In this document: in pieces, positions 59,282-64,000 of the stretch
Position numbering within the stretch: the first letter of the stretch is position 1
How the letters are laid out: every line of letters starts with the position of its first letter
Source of the DNA: DASSKA01 sp963839365
Lineage (GTDB): Bacteria; Actinomycetota; Actinomycetes; Propionibacteriales; Nocardioidaceae
Assembly (NCBI GenBank): GCA_963839365.1
Contig: CAWIUT010000002.1
Span: 248,001-312,000, forward strand
Reading direction: 5' to 3'
DNA: 64,000 bases
Made by a program: the position numbers and the translations under genes
Notes under the pieces: generated by a model
Told to the model about the DNA's origin: nothing
Database searches by the model: none
The model's input: only the letters and a program-made list of their open reading frames with translations

Positions 59282-60646
59282 GTGAGAAGACCCCCGGCGG
59301 CCCCGCTGCTCACCGTCCTGGTCATCGGCGGTCTTACCGGCGCCCTCTCCGGCTGCGGTGGGGGCACCACCCGACACGAGAGCGCGCAGCCGACGGCCGG
59401 TCGGAGCACCGTGAGGTCGGCGCCCTCCTCGCCGGGGACAGCGACAGCGGCGCCGACGCGCCCAACGACGCGCCCGGCTCCCACCTCGAGCGGGGCGGCC
59501 GGCACCGCAACCGCCGGTCAACGGGAGGCCGCCGAGTCGGGCACCACCTCGGCCGCACCGACGCCGAGGCGTCCCGGTGACGGGGCGCCCAGCGCGGCCG
59601 AACGCGTCCTGTCCCGGATGTCCGTCCCCCAGCGGGTGGGACAGCTGTTCATGGTGGGCACCCCGGCCACCAGCCCGGATCCGACCACCCTTGCCGAGAT
59701 CCGCCGGGACCACGTGGGCAACGTGATCCTGACCGGGCGCAGCGACCAGGGAGTAGCCGCGACGGCGCGGGTGACCGCCGCGTTGCAGTCGGTGGTCTCA
59801 CCCCCTGCCACCGCCGGGGTCCGGCTGCTCGTGGCGACCGACCAGGAGGGCGGTGCCGTGCAGGTGCTCCAAGGCAGGGGGTTCGGCCGTATCCCGTCCG
59901 CCCTGCAGCAGGGGGAGTGGAGCCCGCGACGGCTGGCCGAACGGGCGGGGCACTGGGGCAGGCAGCTGAAGCGGGCCGGGGTGAACATGGATCTCGCTCC
60001 GGTGCTGGACGTCGTGCCGTCCCCGTCGGCAGCGAGCGAGAACGCGCCCATCGGCGTCTACCAGCGCGAGTACGGCTTCACCCCACGCGCGGTGGCCCGG
60101 CATGGGCTCGCCTTCGCCCGCGGCATGGCCCGGCGTGGTGTCGCTCAGACCGTCAAGCACTTCCCCGGCCTGGGGCGGGTGCGCGACAACACCGACTACT
60201 CCTCCGGCGTCACCGACGACGTGACCCGGCGCCGGGATCCGGACCTGCTGCCGTTCAGGCGGGCCGTGCGTGCCGGTGCGCCGTACGTCATGCTCTCGAC
60301 GGCGTACTACCAAAGGCTGGACCCGGCCAACCCGGCTGCTTTCTCCGGCTTCGTCATCGGGAGGATGCTCCGCGGAGACCTCGGATTCCGGGGCGTGGTG
60401 ATCTCCGACGACCTCGCGCAGGCCCGGCAGGTCTCCCAGTGGAGCTACGGCCAGCGTGCCGTGAAGTTCCTGCGAGCGGGTGGGGACCTCACCCTGGTCA
60501 CCGACCCGGACGCCCTACCCGCGATGTACCACGCCGTGCTGCACCGGGTCCGGCGCCACCGGGCCTTCCGCCGCAAGGTCAACCGGGCCGCACTGCTGGT
60601 GCTGCAGGCCAAGCAGCGCCAGCACCTGCTCGCTCCGGTGCGCTGA
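59282..60646 (+). CDS. Lipoprotein with glycoside hydrolase family 3 (NagZ-like) domain
   Basis: This 454-residue protein has a signal peptide ending in the lipobox ALSGC (Cys25), a 70-residue Ser/Thr/Pro/Ala-rich wall-spanning linker, and a GH3 N-terminal domain (about 100-440). The domain has ATDQEGGAVQVLQGRGF, NMDLAPVLDV, TVKHFPGLGRVRDNTD and the nucleophile Asp in VVISDDLAQA. NagZ enzymes release N-acetylglucosamine from muropeptides. The usual general-base loop (D-S/T-H after KHFPGHG) reads DNTD here, with no His, so catalysis may differ. GTG 59282 is 7 nt after TACGGT (59269-59274) and gives the perfect lipobox. Confidence 0.85.
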   Translation: MRRPPAAPLLTVLVIGGLTGALSGCGGGTTRHESAQPTAGRSTVRSAPSSPGTATAAPTRPTTRPAPTSSGAAGTATAGQREAAESGTTSAAPTPRRPGDGAPSAAERVLSRMSVPQRVGQLFMVGTPATSPDPTTLAEIRRDHVGNVILTGRSDQGVAATARVTAALQSVVSPPATAGVRLLVATDQEGGAVQVLQGRGFGRIPSALQQGEWSPRRLAERAGHWGRQLKRAGVNMDLAPVLDVVPSPSAASENAPIGVYQREYGFTPRAVARHGLAFARGMARRGVAQTVKHFPGLGRVRDNTDYSSGVTDDVTRRRDPDLLPFRRAVRAGAPYVMLSTAYYQRLDPANPAAFSGFVIGRMLRGDLGFRGVVISDDLAQARQVSQWSYGQRAVKFLRAGGDLTLVTDPDALPAMYHAVLHRVRRHRAFRRKVNRAALLVLQAKQRQHLLAPVR

Positions 60647-60654
60647 GGCGCCGC

Positions 60655-61209
60655 TCAGGCGGCCGTGGCCACGACCTGTTCCTGCTGCGGCGGCTGGGGC
60701 TGCTCCGCCGGGTGCGGTCCCGGCACAACCGGTGGCGTCGGGGTGACGACGAGCTGGGCGGGGTCGGTCAACCGCAGCTCGAGGTCGAGGCCATAGCGTG
60801 CGGGGGCCCCGGGCGCGCTGCACTCGCCGTGCAGGTGGTCACCGACGTCCGGACCGAGCATCCCGGTGTCGACGGCCCGGACGCTGCCGATCCCGAGCAC
60901 CTGGGCGTCATTCTCGGCGAGCAGGTGGATCTGCTTGGCCATGTCCAGCTGGGACAGCCGGTGGCGCCACTGCCGCCAGACGCGGTAAGGACCGGGACGG
61001 GCTGCCTTGGTCACGTCCCGCAGCAGGCGGTCGGCGTCCGCGAAAGCGGCGCTGACCCTGACGTAGGCGGCGCGGCGCTCCTGGTGCGGCGCGTCGGCAC
61101 CCACCACCTCTGCCAGTCGGGCCCGGCTGCTGTCGACCTCGGCCAGGGCGGCCGCGATCCGCGCGTGCAGGATCGGGGACACCGAGGCGGTGCGGGAGTG
61201 TCGTGGCAT
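60655..61209 (-). CDS. Hypothetical protein downstream of hemerythrin gene
   Basis: This 184-residue soluble protein has a helical N-terminal half (RIAAALAEVDSSRARLAEVVGADAPHQERRAAYVRVSAAFADADRLLRDVTKAA), a middle segment VWRQWRHRLSQLDMAKQIHLLAENDAQVLGIGSVRAVDT and a Pro/Gln-rich tail. I do not recognise a family. AGGAGG lies 7 nt before ATG 61209, 11 bp after the hemerythrin stop, so the two genes form an operon. It converges with the GH3 lipoprotein. Confidence 0.7.
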   Translation of the reverse strand: MPRHSRTASVSPILHARIAAALAEVDSSRARLAEVVGADAPHQERRAAYVRVSAAFADADRLLRDVTKAARPGPYRVWRQWRHRLSQLDMAKQIHLLAENDAQVLGIGSVRAVDTGMLGPDVGDHLHGECSAPGAPARYGLDLELRLTDPAQLVVTPTPPVVPGPHPAEQPQPPQQEQVVATAA

Positions 61210-61220
61210 CTGCGTTCCTC

Positions 61221-61703
61221 CTAGACGTGGGCCGACTGGGTGGGGGTCGGCTGGGTGGGGACCTGCTGGGCGCGGATGCGCGCTTGCAGCTCGTGGACGT
61301 TGTCCCACTGCTCGTTGGTGAACGTCGCCAGCGCGGCGGGGAAGAGGCCGTGCTCCTCACGGTCGATGTGTTCGAAGAGCTGATGCACGGCTGCCCGGAC
61401 GTGTGTCCAGTCAGGGGCGGTGCCGTCGAACGCGGAGTCGATCTCGTCGTGGTCGTCGTACAGGGTCGCGATGCCCTCGGCGAACTCCTCGAGGGCGCTC
61501 ATCACCGGGAAAAGCCCAGCCTCCTCGAGTGCCACGTGGGGGAGCAGCAGCCCGCGCAGCGTTACGAGCAGCGGCGTGGCATCGGCCCAACGCTGCCTGA
61601 TGATCGCCCGTTCGAGGTTACCGGCGACCTCGGCGATCTGCTCGTGCTGGTCGGTCAGCTCGGCGATCGCCGGGATGGCCCGGCAGCCGCAGTAGTTGCA
61701 CAT
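61221..61703 (-). CDS. Hemerythrin HHE-domain protein
   Basis: This 160-residue four-helix protein has di-iron ligand motifs LTDQHEQIAEVAGNLE, LLPHVALEEAGLFPVM, LYDDHDEIDSAF and LFEHIDREEHGLFPA. The N-terminus CNYCGCR adds a Cys cluster, as in some actinobacterial members. Such proteins bind O2, NO or peroxide and act in stress responses. The minus-strand promoter about 240 bp upstream shares a module with the otsA promoter. Confidence 0.9.
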   Translation of the reverse strand: MCNYCGCRAIPAIAELTDQHEQIAEVAGNLERAIIRQRWADATPLLVTLRGLLLPHVALEEAGLFPVMSALEEFAEGIATLYDDHDEIDSAFDGTAPDWTHVRAAVHQLFEHIDREEHGLFPAALATFTNEQWDNVHELQARIRAQQVPTQPTPTQSAHV

Positions 61704-61841
61704 GGTCCACCATCCGTGTGGGACTGGATGCTGCCATCAAACCCGGACAGAAGCCGTGGAAAAAAGAGTCGAAAGACCCTGCGCAGCCGCGGCCGGTCGA
61801 CGGTCCGCAGTCGCGTCACCGATCCTGGGGTGACAGAACCG

Positions 61842-61910
61842 CTACGCCGACGCCGCGCGGGCACGGGGCTGATGCTCGATCTCGGCTCGCAGATCGGGGT
61901 CCGCCGGCAC
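61842..61910 (-). other. Possible upstream ORF (22 codons) in hemerythrin leader
   Basis: GTG 61910 is preceded by AGGAGAG with 5-nt spacing and encodes MPADPDLRAEIEHQPRARAASA. It lies between the proposed promoter (61951-61956) and the hemerythrin ATG (61703). There is no homology support; it could be regulatory or chance. Confidence 0.3.
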
Positions 61911-61950
61911 GTGCTCTCCTGTCGCGTCCGGGTCGGGTGATCGGCCCTCA

Positions 61951-61983
61951 AGGCTACCGTTACGTAAGGGTGTCCCCGACACC
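61951..61983 (-). promoter_or_regulatory. Hemerythrin-operon promoter with TTACGTAA and GGTGTC palindromes
   Basis: On the minus strand CCCTTACGTAACGG runs directly into the -10 TAGCCT (61951-61956). The palindrome TTACGTAA is at 61960-61967. Immediately upstream, GGTGTC-ccc-GACACC (61969-61983) forms a second palindrome over the expected -35 position. The first 20 bases are nearly the same as the otsA promoter. Confidence 0.55.
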
Positions 61984-62153
61984 AGCGCCTCGCTGTGATC
62001 GCGGCCCACAACCGGTGAACTCCTGGAATGTCACTCTGCCGCAGCGTGACGGTACAGTCAGTGCCCGGCCGCCGGCCGTTGAGAAGATGTCAGCGGCCAG
62101 ACGTGACCACGGCACGTGGTCGGGGACGACCAGGACGGAGGCGAGGGACGCGG

Positions 62154-62864
62154 ATGGGCGTGCGCTTCGAGGAGCTCGACTGGCAAGACACCCCGATCGG
62201 GGAGATCAGCCTGCGCCGCCGCGTCGAGCCGACGCTCGGCGTGGACGTCTTCGAGGTGAAGCTGGGTGAGGAGTTCCTCATGTCGAGTCTCTTCACTGTC
62301 GGTGAGACCGAGCTGGCACGGCTCGGCCTGGCCGAGGTGGCGGCCGATCCCGTCGACGTGCTCGTGGGCGGGCTGGGGCTCGGGTACACCGCTGCGGCCG
62401 CACTGGGCGACCCCAGGGTCCGACACGTCACCATCGTCGAAGCGATCGCGCCGGTGATCGACTGGCACCAGCGGGCGCTCTTTCCGGACACGGCCGGTCT
62501 CGCCGCCGACCCGCGCACGCGGCTCGTGCTCGCGGACTTCTTCGCGCTCATGGCCGGCGAGTCCGGTTCCGACCAGGGCACGCCCGAGAGGTACGACGCG
62601 ATCCTGCTCGACATCGACCACACTCCACGGCACGTGCTCAACCCGAGTCACGCGCCGTTCTACACGCGCGACGGGCTCACTGCGCTCAGGGGCCACCTCC
62701 GGCCCGACGGTGTCTTTGCGCTGTGGTCCGACGATCCGCCCGACCCGGAGTTCCTGCGGGTCCTGTCGTGGGTGTTCGCTACCGCGCGGGCGGAGGTGGT
62801 GACGTTCGCCAACCCGCTGACCGGCGGCGAGTCGTCGAACACCGTCTACGTCGCCGGTACCTGA
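62154..62864 (+). CDS. Spermidine-synthase-like methyltransferase-fold protein
   Basis: This 236-residue Rossmann-fold protein resembles polyamine aminopropyltransferases (SpeE): VDVLVGGLGLGYTAAAALG (cofactor loop), HVTIVEAIAPVIDWHQRALFP (acidic end of beta-2), RLVLADFFALM and YDAILLDIDHTP. It lacks the N-terminal beta-domain of full SpeE and the canonical D-x-x-D...E polyamine residues are not all apparent, so spermidine synthesis is unproven. ATG 62154 has GAGGGA upstream. It lies between the two copies of the TTACGTAA promoter module. Confidence 0.78.
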   Translation: MGVRFEELDWQDTPIGEISLRRRVEPTLGVDVFEVKLGEEFLMSSLFTVGETELARLGLAEVAADPVDVLVGGLGLGYTAAAALGDPRVRHVTIVEAIAPVIDWHQRALFPDTAGLAADPRTRLVLADFFALMAGESGSDQGTPERYDAILLDIDHTPRHVLNPSHAPFYTRDGLTALRGHLRPDGVFALWSDDPPDPEFLRVLSWVFATARAEVVTFANPLTGGESSNTVYVAGT

Positions 62865-62884
62865 ACGCGCCCGCCCGCACCCTT

Positions 62885-62904
62885 CCCTTACGTAAAGGTA
62901 GACT
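62885..62904 (+). promoter_or_regulatory. otsA promoter with TTACGTAA module
   Basis: CCCTTACGTAAAGG runs into the -10 TAGACT (62899-62904), which ends 7 nt before GTG 62912. The palindrome TTACGTAA occupies 62888-62895. No -35 is visible. Confidence 0.55.
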
Positions 62905-62911
62905 GTGCCGG

Positions 62912-64000
62912 GTGAGTGCTGACGAGGCCGGGTTGGTGGTGGTGTCGAACCGGCTCCCGGTCCAGCGCGTCGGGTCCACCTGGCGGGTCTCGGCCGGAGG
63001 ACTCGTCACAGCCCTTCGGCCGGTCGTTGCGCAACGCCGCACCACGTGGGTGGGCTGGGACGGCGGCTCCCGCGACCTTCCGCGGCTGCTGCCAGGCACG
63101 AAGGCCGAGCTGGAGCCGGTGGCGCTGTCACGCGACACCGTTCGCGGCTACTACGACGGCTTCGCAAACGCGACGCTGTGGCCGCTGTTCCACAACCTGG
63201 TGGGCACGCCGCAGTACGACAACCGATGGTGGAACTGCTACCAGAAGGCCAACGACGCCATGGCTCAGGCGACCGTGGAGGTCGCCGAGAGCCCCGGCAC
63301 CGACCTTGTCTGGGTCCACGACTACCAGCTGATGCTGGTGCCGCAGATGCTGCGCGAGGCGGGGCTGTCGCGCAGCCGGTTCTTCCTGCACATCCCCTGG
63401 CCGGCCCCCGAGCTGTTCAGCAGGCTCCCGTGGCGAGGCGAGCTCGTCCGCGGGCTGCTCGGGGCCGAGGTGATCAGCTTCCACACCGAGCGGTACCGCA
63501 AGAACTTCGCGCGGTCGTGCGGCCGCATCCTCGGCAACGAGGTCACGATCCGCGGCAAGACCATCCAGCTGTCAGACGGCCGGCTGGTCAAGACGGTCGC
63601 GAACCCGATCTCCATCGACGTCGACGAGTTCATCGCTGACGTGCGCCATCCCGAGGTGACCGGAAAGCTCGACCGGATGAAGGGCCAGTTCGCCGGCCGC
63701 CACGTCATGCTCGGCGTCGACCGGCTCGACTACACCAAGGGCATCCTCGAGCGGCTGCTTGCCTTCGAGCGGCTGCTCGAGCGTCGCGCGGACCTGCGCG
63801 GGACGGTCTGCCTGGTTCAGATCGCGGTGCCGAGCCGGGGCGGGGTCCAGCAGTACCAGGAGCTGCGGGAGCAGGTCGAGCTGACCATCGGCCGGATCAA
63901 CGGGCGGTTCACCGAGCCGGGCCACGACGTCCCGGTGCACTACTTCCACCGAGGCGTCTCCCGCACGGCGCTGCTGGCGTACTACCAGCTCGCGGACCAG
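62912..64000 (+). CDS. otsA: Trehalose-6-phosphate synthase, 3'-truncated by the window end
   Basis: 363 codons are visible and the frame is open at the last base. This is a GT20 glycosyltransferase making trehalose 6-phosphate from (U/A/G)DP-glucose and glucose 6-phosphate. Motifs are LVVVSNRLPVQRV and SAGGLVTAL at the N-terminus, TTWVGWDGG, LVWVHDYQLMLVPQMLRE, FFLHIPWPAPELFSRLPWR, VISFHTERYRKNFARSC, LGVDRLDYTKGILERLLAFERLL and VHYFHRGVSRTALLAYYQLAD. The C-terminal nucleotide-binding end lies beyond the window. GTG 62912 is leaderless by promoter position; there is no ribosome site. Confidence 0.95.
   Translation, partial: MSADEAGLVVVSNRLPVQRVGSTWRVSAGGLVTALRPVVAQRRTTWVGWDGGSRDLPRLLPGTKAELEPVALSRDTVRGYYDGFANATLWPLFHNLVGTPQYDNRWWNCYQKANDAMAQATVEVAESPGTDLVWVHDYQLMLVPQMLREAGLSRSRFFLHIPWPAPELFSRLPWRGELVRGLLGAEVISFHTERYRKNFARSCGRILGNEVTIRGKTIQLSDGRLVKTVANPISIDVDEFIADVRHPEVTGKLDRMKGQFAGRHVMLGVDRLDYTKGILERLLAFERLLERRADLRGTVCLVQIAVPSRGGVQQYQELREQVELTIGRINGRFTEPGHDVPVHYFHRGVSRTALLAYYQLADQ

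Larger units (their letters stand above)
61704..62153. other. 450-bp intergenic region between hemerythrin and SpeE-like genes
   Basis: No full gene is supported. It holds a minus-strand promoter and palindromes (61951-61983), a possible 22-codon uORF (61842-61910), and AAAAAAG-containing leader sequence before the hemerythrin ATG. On the right is the leader of the SpeE-like gene with GAGGGA 6 nt before its ATG. The remaining ORFs are short and biased against coding. Confidence 0.6.

Overview
The window is very GC-rich with dense, mostly ATGA/GTGA-coupled genes, and its gene content is that of a high-GC Gram-positive actinobacterium. Pointers are SigA next to a ParE/ParC-type topoisomerase, an LprG-P55 pair, DUF7455, DUF5998 and DUF3000 proteins, coproporphyrin-type haem genes ending in HemQ, a stand-alone LigC/Prim-Pol set, and a Cys-containing 'RRHVDL' leader peptide. 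Gene content and order suggest Propionibacteriales/Nocardioidaceae-like relatives, but that placement is inference. Almost everything looks like core chromosome. I see no prophage, insertion sequence, CRISPR array, rRNA or tRNA.

Layout. 1-10.1 kb: the end of sigA, an EamA transporter, a DUF7455 zinc-ribbon-like protein, parE, a beta-carbonic anhydrase, and a minus-strand parC-lprG-P55 chain joined by two 4-bp GTGA overlaps. 10.2-16.8 kb: a GNAT/acyl-CoA-synthetase fusion (Pat-type protein acetyltransferase), an MFS transporter, DUF5998, an alkaline-phosphatase-fold enzyme and thymidine kinase. 16.9-21 kb: an SDR-flavin monooxygenase operon with the monooxygenase frameshifted, its divergent TetR regulator and an F420-dependent oxidoreductase. 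21-27.6 kb is the most unusual part: a secreted beta-helix/PKD protein, a divergent RtcB-like protein, a response regulator without an output domain, a soluble histidine kinase, a 48-residue GPGG membrane peptide and a cysteine-free HesB-like protein. 27.7-37.3 kb: HrpA helicase, an EEP-family hydrolase, ArfB, pseudouridine catabolism (PsuK/PsuG), RNase D and DUF3000. 37.4-41.1 kb: hemE, coproporphyrinogen oxidase, hemQ and msrB. 41.1-46 kb: Prim-Pol and LigC, separated by an SGNH hydrolase, a DinB protein and a Usp-like protein. 46-50 kb: ZapE-like ATPase, a small membrane protein, a HipA-like kinase with DUF3037, and lipoamide dehydrogenase. 50-53.5 kb: the assimilatory sulfur operon (leader peptide, sulfite reductase, APS reductase, CbiX-type chelatase). 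53.5-64 kb: SHMT, an AidB-like dehydrogenase divergent from a BrkB-family protein, a shortened RsgA-like GTPase, a GNAT, a GH3-fold lipoprotein, a hemerythrin operon, a spermidine-synthase-like enzyme and the start of otsA.

The most informative non-coding signal is promoter architecture. At about twenty starts, on both strands, a TAnnnT-like -10 box ends 6-7 nt before ATG/GTG, which predicts leaderless mRNAs and resolves many start codons. At 56736-56752 one symmetric TACGGTA appears to serve two divergent leaderless genes. Two promoters in the last 2.2 kb (otsA, and the hemerythrin operon) share a 20-nt module built on the palindrome TTACGTAA just upstream of the -10. Two genes appear broken by single frameshifts (the monooxygenase, and a small ORF between the kinase and the response regulator). 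Whether these are real mutations or assembly errors cannot be told from the sequence alone.
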